Shown here: positions 34,757-51,500 of the stretch, in pieces
How positions within the stretch are numbered: the stretch's first letter is position 1
How the letters are laid out: each line of letters opens with the position of its first letter
DNA from: Gentiana macrophylla
Lineage: Eukaryota > Streptophyta > Magnoliopsida > Gentianales > Gentianaceae
Length of the DNA: 64,000 nucleotides
Reading direction: 5' to 3'
Assembly: GCA_026214975.1 (NCBI GenBank)
Contig: CM047806.1
Location: 436,501 to 500,500, forward strand
Translations under genes and position numbers: made by a program
The notes under the pieces: model-generated
Seen by the model: only the letters and a program-made list of their open reading frames with translations
Told to the model about the DNA's origin: nothing
Database searches by the model: none

Positions 34757-35503
34757 TCATTGTGCATGGAACAATTAACTCATCTACCGCAAGACGTCTC
34801 TTCCTGCATATCTCCCCTTTTTTCTATGTAAAGGAATGCCATAAGTGTACTAACTAATCAATTTAAATAGATGATTATTGTCGAATACCTTCAAGGCGCA
34901 AACGTACGCTTGACATGTACTAAAGTTATATAGTCAAATCACTATAAGTAAGTAGCTGGTGTCAATCTTTAATAAGTGAGGATGATTACGTTAGTTTCAC
35001 CCTACATAAATATGGATCAAACGAGCAACCCCCCCATGATTTAGTTGCTTATGAAAAATGGATGTTACCAGTTACGCCAAAGCTTGGAGGGTAAGAGAGG
35101 CAAAAATGCTGACAACTCAGTACAAGTGAAGAAATGTGTAATTTATGAACAAAAGTCTGCATTTGGCATGAACAAAATCATATTAGGATTCAGTGCTTTT
35201 TTAACATCCCTTCAACTAATGATGAGAAGTCAAAATCTCTTCCCGATGGTGGTATTGGAACAACTGGTGATGCAGTGTTTGCTCCTCCTCTGCCTGGATA
35301 ATAATTGCTGCAAAGTGCACGTTATAGTTCTGATCAATTTTTATGATAATGCAGCTAACAAGTTAGTTACCCATACTATATAGCAGGCAAATCTTAAAAT
35401 AGCTCGGTCATGAACAAACGGCTTGATCATGAGTTTCTACAATTCTACTGCTACTAGTACCATTTTACAGAAGCATCCCACGTATGCAGGTCCAAAAAGG
35501 CTT

Positions 35504-35543
<40 letters not shown>

Positions 35544-35788
35544 TATTCTATTGTAACACCGGCACTATAATGCTTACTTATAGGTTGCCAAACGAAGAAA
35601 TGTTGAAAGTAGCAGTCAAGCCAAAATTGGACTATGGCAATGAACAAGTGCAATGAATTGAGCAATCATCATTGTCTCTATAAATCATTTTACTATTAAA
35701 ACGATGCAAAGAGCCATCGCATTGCACTTGTTCAGTTTACAGGTGGAGTTCTATTTACAGTCAACTTCAATCAACTAGAAGCACAGAA
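34757..35788. other. Spacer with a TA microsatellite, no supported gene
   Basis: Contains a (TA)n run at about 35513-35541 and several short ORFs (35045-35383, 35423-35656) that match nothing I recognise and show no codon-like conservation. A stretch near 35237-35300 reads coding-like (PDGGIGTTGDAVFAPPLPG), possibly an old exon fragment. The minus-strand ARF-GAP gene ends at 35789. Confidence 0.4.
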
Positions 35789-40737
<4,949 letters not shown>

Positions 40738-41259
40738 GGTGGCTTGGACTTTGGACTTGGAGAGCCTGCAGGTGCGCGCCTGCAGCCAAACCTTGGTTCT
40801 TTTCAGATTCCCTGGGTCAGTGTGTAGTACATGCATATAACGATATCGATAAATGGGAAAAAGAAAGAAGGATTCAAATTCACTCGGTTTCTGAATTCTG
40901 AATGATTGTGCTTTGTAGAGATACGGAAGATCAAGAATATGGAATGAAACGTGAGGGATAGGAAAAGAAAAAGACAATAGACAAGTTAAGAAAGTCGATA
41001 CAGACAAAATGGATAGTTCAAAAAAAAAAATCCAATTAAGTTGCTATTTGTTTTTGCAGGCTTATAAAGAAAGGTGCCGACGCGCAGCCTTTGCCATTTG
41101 GTGGTTCTTTTTTGTTTCTCATCTACTTTCGTCATTTATAACCATTACCTCTTTAAAAAAATATTCTATTAACCGAAAAATACTTGGGTTGTGGAAGTAT
41201 CCAACTGACAGGGCTGTGGGAGTGGGAAAGCCGTTGAGCGAGGCTGAATACTATATATG
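40738..41259. other. 5' flank of the ARF-GAP gene, no gene seen
   Basis: The ARF-GAP 5' leader and promoter (minus-strand) should lie at about 40740-41000. The stretch includes AT-rich and purine-rich DNA and no supported coding region; the plus-strand ORFs are random. Confidence 0.4.
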
Positions 41260-41960
41260 ACCTCAGGTAAAGCACCGGCAGAAAGAGGTAGATACAGAGC
41301 CAATAACTTACCTAGGGGCAGTGAATATTGGTCAGATAACGACTAGCTCGGAAACTCTTGGGAAAAGAGGTGTGAAGCCACTCGACTGTAAGAAGAGGTG
41401 CCAAACTAGCTCTACGGTAAGGGAAAGATTCATTCTTTTGTAGGCTTGCTACGATACGGTTCAATTCACTTTCAGCAAGGGCTGCGGGTAGGATTTGATC
41501 CTATTTGTTTGGCAACCTTCCACCCCATTCGTCTTTTTATCTCCTTAAAAAACTCCATGTTTTGATTCTCTTGAGCGGGCAACACATATACATATATGGT
41601 TATGGTGGAATTTCCATCGAAAGGCACCGGTCGCTTCAATCCTCATTGCGGATTGGACCAGCCCCTAAAGTAGATTAGTTTGATCAGCAACACCTGTCTC
41701 CGTAGCACCAGGATCAATACCCTAGTAATTATTCCTGTGCGAACCCCCGGAGTAGCTCCCCTGGAAGACCTTTTATTCGTAGAGTGAAATACTTGTAGCG
41801 AGTAATAAAACAAAAGAAAATTATCATACTCCCCGTAGTAAGTGAGCTAGCTGAAGTGAAGGTGCAGAGCCACTCGACCGTAGGGAGAGGGTAAATCACT
41901 GAATGAAACAAGCGAAGTACCGTAGCGAGTTCTTAGATAGCAGGTATATGATGTTTGCTA
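41260..41960. other. Possible nuclear insert of mitochondrial DNA
   Basis: This stretch differs sharply from its AT-rich surroundings. It has balanced base composition and phrases such as GCTGCGGGTAGGATTTGATC, CGACCGTAGGGAGAGG and GTGAAGCCACTCGACTG, the last occurring in two similar forms (about 41371 and 41865). That style is typical of plant mitochondrial intergenic DNA. There is no gene. The assignment rests on style, not alignment. Confidence 0.35.
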
Positions 41961-42834
41961 TAACTTCTCATCACACAATACTTATACATGAACATAGAAG
42001 CAATGTAAAGATATACAATTATCCAACCACAAAATATACAAATACATATAAAGAAAATACAACCAAAAGGTGTATGGCGCACAAAAGAGAAGTAAAATTA
42101 CCGGGAGAGCTTTTGAACCACGAAAACCATTTTATTTAAATTTTTTTAATAGTTCTCCAATGCCATCTCACCATACAAACATGAATAATATTTAGACTCA
42201 CCTAACGGTCTGGGCACACTCCCCCCTCGGATCCGGAAAAATACACTACTATATATGTTATGTCTTTTTTCGTCCCCATAAAATTATTTTCGTATTATCA
42301 TCTATAATAATCCGATAATTTGATACAAAACTTTTATCATGTAAATAAAAATACATAATTATTATCAAAGTGATACATTTAAAAAAATATTAATCGGTTT
42401 TAGAATATTGGTTTCCTTTAAAATTATTTGTAGTGCTTTAAATCTTTATTGATAGAAGTAGAAGGATTATGTGTTCGGATAAAGTGATATGTAGTATTTT
42501 TTTAACATATAAAACGAAATGTATATTCGTGTTTTATTTTTGCGATAGTATAGTATTTTTGTTTTTTTTTGTTTTTTTTCGGATCGTAGGGGTTAGAAAA
42601 TAAACACTACTATATACTTTTTTAATTGCAAAAAATCTTTAGAACTTTCGTCTCTCGTCGCCCGGGATCCTGCGTCCGTCCCTATTTATGATAGTTCTCG
42701 TAAACCATTTCATTCAACTCTCAACATTGAAATTTGTTAAGAGAAGGGTAAATATATAAATATCAGGGCTATATATATTAATCTAATTTTCTGTTGGTTA
42801 TGGATCATTAAGTTATACTTAAACAATGAGACAC
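41961..42834. other. AT-rich spacer
   Basis: Only short T/A tracts and no ORF of interest. Around 42220-42260 and 42570-42680 are GC-richer islands (CCCCTCGGATCCGG; CGTCGCCCGGGATCCTGCG) whose surroundings resemble each other, suggesting remnants of one repeat in two copies. Confidence 0.35.
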
Positions 42835-43828
42835 TTTTTTTTTGAGGAACCAAACATTTTATTAACCAAGATCCGCCAAACAAACGGTCAAAACATCATC
42901 CGGGGGTGAAGATCCCCAAAGAGTCCGAGGCATTCCCCACACGCTGAATAAAAGAAAAAGAAACATGCGTAAAACTAGGTAAACATGCCAGACAATCCTG
43001 GACGAGACATCCATGAGCAGTAAGATCCTCCCCTGGTCGTTGAAGACGCACAACACATGCCAAACAATCACTTTCCACTTCTAACCTCTGAATCCCTAGA
43101 CGCAGCGCCTCCTCAAGAGCCAAAGAGATGGCCTTAAGCTCCAAATATTCCACCGAGTCCCCAGGATCAAAATGATACGCAATGAAGTATAAAACTGAGC
43201 CATGTGAGTTACGGAAAATCACCCCAATGCCTGCACCTGTCTCTGTGACAGACGTCAACATTGCTCTTCACCACCCCAGGCTGCGGTTTCGACTATCGAT
43301 CTGGCAAAGGTGGGCCCGAGCCTTGGGTTCGATAACTCGCCAATGCCTGTACATAATCAGCTGAACTGTCAAAGATCGCACACAAACCGCGAGACATAAA
43401 CCGGTTGACTTTCAAAAACTGCCGAACAACGAGCCTTCCAGATCCCCCACATTAGCCAAACAAACCTAGCCGCGTCCTGAACACCCTGCTCCGCTATCAG
43501 TCGCATAAAGAACTCCGCAAAGGTGGCGGACCGAAGATGCTGTAAAATGTGACTGTACGGCGACGCTTGCCAAACTCTAGCGGCCAACTCACAATCAAAG
43601 ATAACATGCCGCAGTGTTTCTAATGTTTCCCCACATGCTAGGCAAAGTCCATCCCCCAAGTTCCTCCTATGCAGACCATGGACAATGGCAAGACAATCAT
43701 GTAAGCATCTCCACAGAAAATGCTGGATGCGCGGCTCGACAGGAAGTCGCCAACAGTTTCTCCATATCTGACCCTGGACCCCTGAAGTAGACGGTCCCGC
43801 CACAGACGACGGTCGATAGAGTGATAAA
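42835..43828 (-). pseudogene. L1-type LINE, 3' part (zf-RVT and RNase H-like domains)
   Basis: Minus-strand reading gives the reverse-transcriptase zinc-binding domain at 43803-43369 (RIQHFLWRCLHDCLA, CLACGETLETLRHVIFDCE, WLMWGIWKARC). An RNase H-like domain follows at 43261-42896 (AGIGVIFRNSHGS, ELKAISLALEEAL, VESDCL). The element ends in a T run (A run on its own strand) at 42835-42843, a LINE tail. Frameshifts separate the domains. The expected upstream part is found at 49536-49860, beyond a 5.7-kb insertion. Confidence 0.85.
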
Positions 43829-45220
43829 ACCAGAAAGTAACCGGACCGGACGGTGTATTGATGTGAACTTTACTAGGGTTCCAATCTCACCGGCAGTGTA
43901 CCGGGTCAATTGTAGTCTAGTACGGTGGTCAAGGTCGTATCCCACAGGGATGTGAGGTCAAACACCAATTAGTTATTATTATCTTGATCCGAATAGCAAG
44001 TTGATTAAGAAAGTACTAATTAATTACAAAAGTTGTTCAAATAATAAAAGAATCTAGCCAAGATGATTCATAGTTCAAGTTATCTCCCCATAATTCCTTG
44101 GAAATGATCTACCTACCTTCTTCCAATGGAGTTCTAGTGTGTGAACGGTGCATTCCTAAACAAGTGATCTCCCATCATACGAGTGAATGAAATCACACTT
44201 TGTCTCCTCCTTGGTCTAAGTACCTTAAACCTAATGAATTGACAAGATAAGCACTTGAATGCAAGGATAAGGAACCGAATTCCACTAGGGTCGATTCTAC
44301 CTTCCGTTCCTCTTACCCTCTTCTCACGACTAATATCTCCATATATGGCGTGCGTTGCGTGCCATAATTTATATTTTATGGCGTGCCTGTGCACGCCATT
44401 AAATCCCATGCCATAAAACTAAAAAAAAACACGGCATCCATATGCGTGCTGTAAATTCTCTTTTGTGCGCCATTAATTGGACTGAATTATGGCGTGCATT
44501 TGCACGCCTTAAAAACACCATCCTTTTATGGCATGCATGTTGCGCCATAACATGCTTCCCGCCAACATTAAATCTAAATCATGGCATGCAATGCATGCCA
44601 TAAACTCTTTCCCACCAATTGAAATACCATGTCACAGCATGCTTTGCATGTCTTAAATTATATGTTGTATGTAAAATGATTACTATTATCCTAAATTAGC
44701 TGTACTCAACACACCACTTTCACAATAATGCACATCATAAACGATATCATCTCATCATAAATCAACAACATTCGTTATAAAAATTCAAATCCATCACAAA
44801 TACCATCTCACAAACAATTCAAACAAAATGTCATGTGATGTTAAAACAAGTCAAATTCACCACAAATACTATAACAAAATGTCATGCTCTACAAGCTCAT
44901 TCAGTGAAAACGATAAGTTGATACGTGCAGGCGCAGTCCATCATTATCCACAGGGGAGATAACAAGAAAAGAGGTGCCCACCCTTTGCTCTTGGAATTTG
45001 AGCAGCCCTGAAAAAACAAGATATTATACCGGAAACAAGTGATTCAAGTTGGAACCACTCCAGCCAGCTATTCAAGTTGTTAATTAAGGTAATTAATTAG
45101 TATTCATATATTTAGAAAGTGAGTTGAGTTGTTTTAACGAAGTGCTTGTTAGTAGAGAATACACATAATGGTAATTTAATTACCAAAATAGTAGATAGAA
45201 AAGTAGTAGTAGTTTACCAC

Positions 45221-45376
45221 CTGGTAGAAATCAACATAGGAAAGGATAGGAAATTGTTGCTTGATAGGCTATAAAAGAGAGTCAGCAATATAAAGTCCCT
45301 TATTGGCTTCATGAGCAAGTTCAGAAATGTGCCTCATGTTTTGCTTTCTACATCATGTGTTCATGCTGCATGCCAT
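45221..45376 (-). pseudogene. Ascorbate peroxidase second exon fragment
   Basis: Following an AG acceptor, the minus strand reads WHAA*THDVESKT*GTF, matching the APX WHSAGTFD...KTGGPFGT region with stops. After a frameshift come AELAHEANKGL-like and PIKQQFPILSYVDFYQ (with a stop at the LE position), ending before GTGGTA (45219-45220), an intron donor. The intron phase agrees with exon 45467-45591. APX removes hydrogen peroxide with ascorbate; this copy cannot be functional. Confidence 0.8.
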
Positions 45377-45466
45377 CTGTCCCACACAAAAGTACAATGA
45401 TTCATGATTAAAGGTGCTTGATACAAAAGAAAACACAGATGATTAATGTGAAGAAAAAAAGCATAC

Positions 45467-45591
45467 GGTAATCGAAGAATCAAAGGAGCACAGTGTTTCT
45501 TGGCAATAAATCCTCTGAGCTTCCTCTTGCACCTCAAAATAGCGTTTTCATACTCTTTGCTCACTTTTAGATAGAAGTTAATATTCTCCAT
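45467..45591 (-). pseudogene. Ascorbate peroxidase (cytosolic APX) exon fragment, N-terminal
   Basis: Minus-strand reading gives VSKEYENAILRCKRKLRGF and IAKKHCAPLILRLP, the N-terminus of cytosolic APX just before the catalytic W-H-S. A plausible GT donor follows at 45465-45466, and the next APX exon lies at the right distance (45376). It starts at about 45591 with a degraded leader. No full gene exists. Confidence 0.85.
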
Positions 45592-48500
45592 TATATATAT
45601 TTTCCTGTCCTGATCAAATCCAACTCGAAAACGTTAATTCATACATAAACATGCACAAAGCAAACACGAAAATCCAGGGTCTTATTTGTCACAACATCAA
45701 AAGAAAACACATGACATAGTACTCATAATATGTTTTTTAAAAGTAAGTGTGTCAAGCAACAACATATTTTATGTTCAGCTACTCAAAGTATCACTTGTGC
45801 ACAAAACCATTATGATGAAACATGTAAAAGTTGCATCATAAGCCCAACTGACACGTAAAATACCTCTGAAAATATATAATGAGACAAGTGCATGAAATGG
45901 TGACATGAGCAATGGAGAGAAATATATATTTGTCCAAGTAAATATGGAAATAGCAATTTTCATAATACAATTCTGAAAAGAAAAACATATCAACAAAAAT
46001 TTATAATTCCAGTTTACGTCGATTAAAATAAACTGTGCTCCCCATTCTCAAAAAAAATATAAATAAAAAAACATCGCTCACCGTTCATACAAACAAGATC
46101 AATGTGATCCAAAGAACAAAACAGGGGAAAAACTAAATAAATGGATCACTGCACTTATTGTTAAGGGGTGACTAAAGCATGCACCAGAATGAAAGCAGAA
46201 AGCAAACATGTGAACAAAAAAGGGTGATACGAAGAAATAACATGTTCTGAAAAGTAAAATCAAATGCTGACATAAGAAAATAGAAACAATGGAGTTTCAG
46301 GGTTAAGAACGAGATTAACAGGAGTTGGAGATTCTTCGTAGTCGTTTTCAACAGAAATAACAGTAATGTATAAGTAAATACCCTTCAGTTCTTTTGTTTT
46401 GTTTGTATTTCAAAACAAACAAACAAACAAAAAAGGTCTCTGAAACCATTTCCTGATAGGGAAAAGCAAAAATGGTCCATGAGCAACTAATCCACATCAT
46501 TATAAGCCAAATAGAAGAAACAGGAATGAATATAATGTCTTGCTGTTTAATAATAAGAGTACCCTAAAAAAAAAAAAGAGTGAACACCCAATTTAGTCTC
46601 TGATTGGCCATTTTCAGCATCTCCTTCACAAATTATACAGCTAGTACCTATACCTCATTGACTTATGACACAAGTTAAATTTTTTATCAACAAGCAGGCT
46701 ACAAAAGGGCAGATGTGCAACAATTTATCATCTGCCCTTAATGATTTCAAGCTGAAAACCGACTAATAACCACCAAGCTGGTTTAACCAATTCAAGGAGC
46801 ATGGTTTTAGTTGGCTTTTCTGTTTGGTATTCTTCCAACACTTTCACTCAAAAATAAGCTACAGATATTTATTTAACCAACAAAAACGAACAAGGTTATT
46901 GAATGTGTAGCAGTGCAAAATTACACAATCAAGATTACTGATCCACTATGAATTTCATTTATCAAAATTAACAATTATAAGATTATCAGAACTTAAGTCA
47001 CTTACCAACTACTTCTTGATGTGGCACTTCAGCATAATTGAGATTTCACACTATCTTCCTCAGTTAATCAATGGTTCCAATCTGAAACATAGAAAAATTT
47101 ACATACCGCATTCACTAGTCAGCCATTCACTAACCAATTCCACAAGTGAAACTATCGTACTGTAAATTACAGATTCTTTTTTAAGGGATCTGTAAACAAC
47201 TAATTCCATCTAGTTGTTGACCCATATCATTTATATATTCGCAAGAATTAGGCACTCATCCAATAAAAAGCCATCCAATTAGTCAATTGCAGTCATCATA
47301 AGCTCAAAGCCTCAAACAGCAGTAGCTAACACTTCTTGAACATGGCAGCAACATTTAACGATTAACAGGTTGAGTCAACTTTCATTAGCAATGCTTGGAA
47401 ACATAAAATTTCATGAAGTTGCAAACTGTAACGCATCCATATACTATCAACCATCAGAATTAACATCAAAGAATAGTCAAATCATTGTTAGACAACTTCA
47501 AGCTACCCGGCCAAACGAGATATTTCAAGATTCCAACTTACAACAAACAGAAACACATGGATGACACAATTATGGAAGCAAGAAAACCCTCATAAGCCGC
47601 CTCTGCTCTGATTCAAAACATGTAGAATGTTATAGCAAATCAAATCTAACTCCAAAAAAATAAGAAATACCTTTCAAAGTGAAGCCCTTTTTCTCAAATC
47701 GGCCAATATTTTCTCCAATATGCTGCACTGCAATCTTTGGAAAAGTGACCGACTTCTTTACCACCGCCACCGCCACTGCAGACCTTGAGTTACCACCGGC
47801 TTGAGTGCAGAAATCTAAGCCGACAGAGTAGTAGGAATGTTAAACGAACCTAGAGCACTATCAGATTGAGGAAAACGAAGGCAGAGCACAATGAGATTTT
47901 ATTTGAAGGGGGAGCTCAGTGAGATTGGGAAGAAAGGAAAAAAATGATTTTGGAAGATGTCGCCGTCGGAGATTAGGTTTTTTCTAGGATTTTTTATTTT
48001 TGGGTGCGAACGAATGAAATTTTCGAAAACAGCGTGTAAATTTAGCGGGGAATGAAAAATTATGGCGTGCAACAAAAGTGCGTCCTAAAATTAGCTAAAC
48101 ACACGGCGTGATTTTTTTGAACGTCATTAAGTTACTAAATTCCTATTAAATTATGACTCGCAAAGATATGTACGTCCTAATTTGACAAAAATATGGCGTG
48201 CGAAAATGAACGCCATAAATTGTGTGCTCTAAAATTGCTATTTTCTTATAGTGACGGTATCAACTAGTTGTGTAGATGCATATGTAGGTTAATTACTCCA
48301 ACATACACAATATCAATCAATACAAGTAAGAAGCATTTCAACACAATAGAAACTAAAAACATAAACAATCAATTCCAAGCAACCATAGGGGATTAACTAT
48401 CATTACTACATCATCTTAACTAGAGAACGAGCTAGCCACTCATAATTATGGCTACTAACACGTCAAAGCTAGTATTCATAACAACAAGAACAATTAAATC

Positions 48501-49535
48501 AATGTAAAGATTAAGAACCAACCAATCACAAGCTAGTAAGTTAAAAATGGAAACTTACATTCAACCTTCAAAGGATTTCAATGGAGTTTGGATACAAAAT
48601 AGTTGTTCTTTCATCCACCAAAGATCTTCAAATATCAAAATAAGAATTCTAGAATGTTTTACAATGGGATTTATGTGCTAAATGGAAGGGATTTTGGCTA
48701 GAAGAGCCTTGAATGAAGGTGTCTGCAAGAGAGCCAAGAAGATGGGTTTTTTTCCGTCTCTGTTGATATATTTGATATCCTTTGAAAAGAGCTTCAAAAT
48801 CCCAATTAATTTTCTATCTTTTATAATTCGGCTTGAGCCGTGGATGTCTCGGCCAGAGCCGGACCATGACAAAGTGGTTGAGATTTGATTTTAGCATTAA
48901 TTGCATCCAACTACCTCAGAGTTGATGTCACGGCTTGAGCCGTGAGTGTCTCGGCTTACGCCGAAGATGTCTCGGCCAGCACCGGGGCCTCAGATTGCAT
49001 TGCCAATCGTATGGAATCGAGATTATTTCCACGGTGTCTCAGTAAAATGGCCATAACTTGAGTTGTAGACCTCCGATTGACGTGATTCAAAATGTGTTGG
49101 AAATCTTGTTTCTTGATCTACAACTCTCATTAAGAAGTCTTCTCCAGAAAATACCTCTAAGGTGGGTCAAATGCCGCTTGAAGATAGGTTACGGTAGAAG
49201 TACTACTGACAATTGATCCGTGTGAACTCGATAGCTTACGGCATACTGTTCTAGCCCTCAAAAGACGTGTGTAGGCTCAACACGTGTCGTCCATCGGGGT
49301 CTTGGTCAACCTATAATCCTGCAATACAACACCAAAATACCAAGCATAAACCTGACACGACGCTCCGGTTACTATAACCGGTACAAAACCAATCAAAACA
49401 TGATATTTTACATAATAATTACTATCTACACATATGGACGAAACTAAGAAAATAATGACTTGAATTGATACAATTACATCAATAAATGCATGAGAATTGG
49501 GGATAAAACATCATAAAAAGTATCATCTAGTTGAC

Positions 49536-49860
49536 TTACATCATGTATACCCCCCTATGATCATAGTGCCACATGCGTCGATCTGGGTGACCATCTGGGG
49601 CAATGGTAGTCTCAAGAATGACGTTTGTTTCCCATGGTCGAAAGACTAGCTTCACTTTCTGCACATCCCACAATCTTGAGCCAGGTATGAATAAGTCCGA
49701 GATAATGGAGTCCACCGGAAGCTCATGTCCTGCAAATGGTATGCGGAACGAAGGTTGCCGGTTTACCTTGACATCATGAAAGACATACACCGACTCACCA
49801 TCCCTCACTCGCCACCGCATCCCATTAACCAGAAGGTCCCGACTCACGTCACTTTACGCT
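49536..49860 (-). pseudogene. L1-type LINE, segment upstream of the zf-RVT domain
   Basis: An open minus-strand stretch reads SRDLLVNGMRWRVRDGESVY, VDSIISDLFIPG, then HPDRRMWHYDHRGVYMM. In plant L1 elements this segment directly precedes the zf-RVT domain (WRVGDG...W..D..G.Y..KSGY). The continuation KSGY-like SGFITLY lies at about 43828 on the other side of the insertion. It ends at the LTR-bounded element that starts at 49863. Confidence 0.75.
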
Positions 49861-49862
49861 TC

Positions 49863-50490
49863 TGATGATGCATAAATCGTGACGGGTGTCCTTGCGGTGT
49901 TTGTATTGTGGATATCTGGCTATAAAAGTGTATAAAAGTGGTGTTTTCCGATGACGCTCGGTGGCGGCCATGGATTCCGGCGGTGGTGTTTTATAAGAGA
50001 CGAGGAGGGGGCAATTTGGCTTTGCCATCTGTTTTATATCATTTTGCCCGGGGGTAAAAGTGTTACATTGCTCCAATATTTATAGGTGGAGTAAACTTAG
50101 TCACTAAGTTTAGCTATCTAAGTGTGACTTAAGTGCTAAGCAAGACAAATATCTAGGATGCAAGTGGAAGGAAAATCTGGGCGGCTCCTTCACCGGGGTC
50201 GCAGAGGTCGCCCGTTTCATCATCATGTCCTACTCTTGCTCTCTTCTGCCTCTTTATATCATTGTTTTTCCGAACTTGAGGTAGTTCTTCCTCTAAATGT
50301 TATGATCGAGGTCGCTGGCGGACCCGTTTATAGAATGATATCGCGTGCCGGCCCCCTAATCTCTTTTGTCGTCGCATAAGGTTGAGGGCTTGTAGCTGAT
50401 CTGAAGGCTCGCGGCTTTAATTAGGCTTGCGAGCTTGCGGTTGTAATGGCGGTGGCCTCATCCACTAATGTCGGTGGTCGGTCGATCCGG
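49863..50490 (-). repeat. LTR, left (3') copy
   Basis: This is the direct repeat partner of 53777-54430. Around 50005-50060 the sequence reads GGGGGCAATTTGGCTTTGCC and TTTTATATCATTTTGCCC in both copies. Similarity fades beyond about 50470, so the outer limit is approximate. Confidence 0.75.
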
Positions 50491-50828
50491 ACAAGGATCC
50501 GTGAACCCGAAGTACAATTTAGGCATATCAATGGCCCTACTCCGTGCCTTAATCATTTTCTTGAAATGTTAGGCGGGAGTAATAATCCTGATGCGGATCT
50601 GTTGACTTGAAATCTCGTGATGGCTCGTTGTTGTGGCGGATCGCTGTTAGCTTTGCCTCAGTGCCTTGCTCAGAGTAGGTCTTTTCGTTGTTTGCATGTA
50701 GTTGATTAATTTAGCCTTCTTGTGGCTTGTGCCACGAATTGATTTTGATTGTGGTTTTTGAATCGTGAATCGATTTAGACTTTGGTGGCTTGAGAGCTTT
50801 TAGTCTTGTAGAGGGCTCGCTTGAAGAC

Positions 50829-51135
50829 AAGTTCCAGAATATGATGCCGACCTAGAGGTCGGACTTATAAAATGCTCGCTCGAGGGCGAGTTCCGAATAT
50901 GATGCCGAGCTAGAGGTCGGAGTTATAAAATGCTCGCTCGAGGGCGAGTTCCGAATATGATGCCGAGCTAGAGGTCGGACTTATAAAATGCTCGCTCGAG
51001 GGCGAGTTCCGAATATAATGCCGACCTAGAGGTCGGACTTATAAAATGCTCGCTCGAGGGCGAGTTCTAAATATAATGCCGACCTAGAGGTCGGACTTAT
51101 AAAATGCTCGCTCGAGGGCGAGTTCTGAATATGAT
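50829..51135. repeat. 58-bp tandem array, about five units
   Basis: The unit GAGTTCCGAATATGATGCCG + AGCTAGAGGTCGGACTTAT + AAAATGCTCGCTCGAGGGC repeats every 58 bp (TTCCG-type marks at 50891, 50949, 51007, 51065, 51123). Each unit holds near-palindromes (CTCGC...GCGAG, GACCTAGAGGTC). It lies inside the LARD-like element. Confidence 0.9.
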
Positions 51136-51149
51136 TTTGGGTATATTAG

Positions 51150-51500
51150 GACCTTGTCGACTGAAGCGACTTGTCCACTTAGGACCGTGCTTTTTAAGCG
51201 AGCGGCCTCAAAGCGACTTGTTTTCTGCGACCTTGTCGTCTGATGTGACTTGTTCACTAAGGGCCGTGCTTTCAAAGCAAGCGACCTTCGAAGCAACTCT
51301 GGGCCTGTTTTTTGCGACCTTGTCGTCTGATGCGACTTGTTCACTAAGGACCGTGCTTTTAAAACAAACGGCCTCGAAGCAACTTCGGGTCTATTTTTGC
51401 GACCTCGTCGTCTTATGCGACTTGTTCACTAAGGACCGTGCTTTTAAAACAAACGGCCTCGAAGCAACTTCGGGTCTATTTTTGACCGTGCTGCTCGAGC
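51150..51500. repeat. Tandem repeat of about 85 bp, four units
   Basis: The phrase TTCACTAAGGACCGTGCTTT and the following CGGCCTCGAAGCAACTTCGG repeat at 80-87 bp intervals (51184, 51264, 51351, 51436). It follows directly on the 58-bp array and is also internal to the LARD-like element. Confidence 0.85.

Larger units (their letters stand above)
44329..48253. mobile_element. CACTA element carrying host gene fragments (Pack-type)
   Basis: The right end reads, on the complement, CACTATAAGAAAATAGC, a CACTA terminus (ending 48253), followed by ACG (48254-48256). The left end is worn (ACTAATATCTCC at 44329) but is preceded by ACG (44326-44328), giving a 3-bp duplication. Both subterminal zones carry many inverted or direct copies of TATGGCGTGC (44343-44660 and 48060-48230), as in CACTA elements. 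The 3.3-kb interior has no transposase; it contains two exons of an ascorbate peroxidase gene (see below) and non-coding DNA, perhaps the promoter/leader of the same gene. Confidence 0.78.
43829..49535. mobile_element. Unclassified insertion splitting the LINE
   Basis: Boundaries are inferred from the LINE reading frame on both sides and are good to about 30 bp. The left part (43853-44328) includes CCGGCAGTGTACCGGGTCAA and TAGTACGGTGGTCAAGGTCG. The right part (48254-49530) is non-coding, with GGCTTGAGCCGTG/CTCGGCCAG repeats near 48830-48990. No LTR pair or transposase was recognised, and no clear target duplication. It is itself interrupted by the CACTA element at 44329-48253. Confidence 0.5.

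Noticed and set aside
35045..35383. 112-codon plus-strand ORF after the syntaxin gene
   Set aside because: No recognisable domain or start context; A/T-rich, and no splice model joins it to the neighbours.
43853..49530. LTR retrotransposon with matching ends for the LINE-splitting insertion
   Set aside because: No direct repeat was found between its two outer parts, so it is left unclassified.
49849..50076. Minus-strand 75-codon ORF repeated at 53763-53990
   Set aside because: It lies within the LTR copies, is repeated because the LTR is, and resembles no protein.
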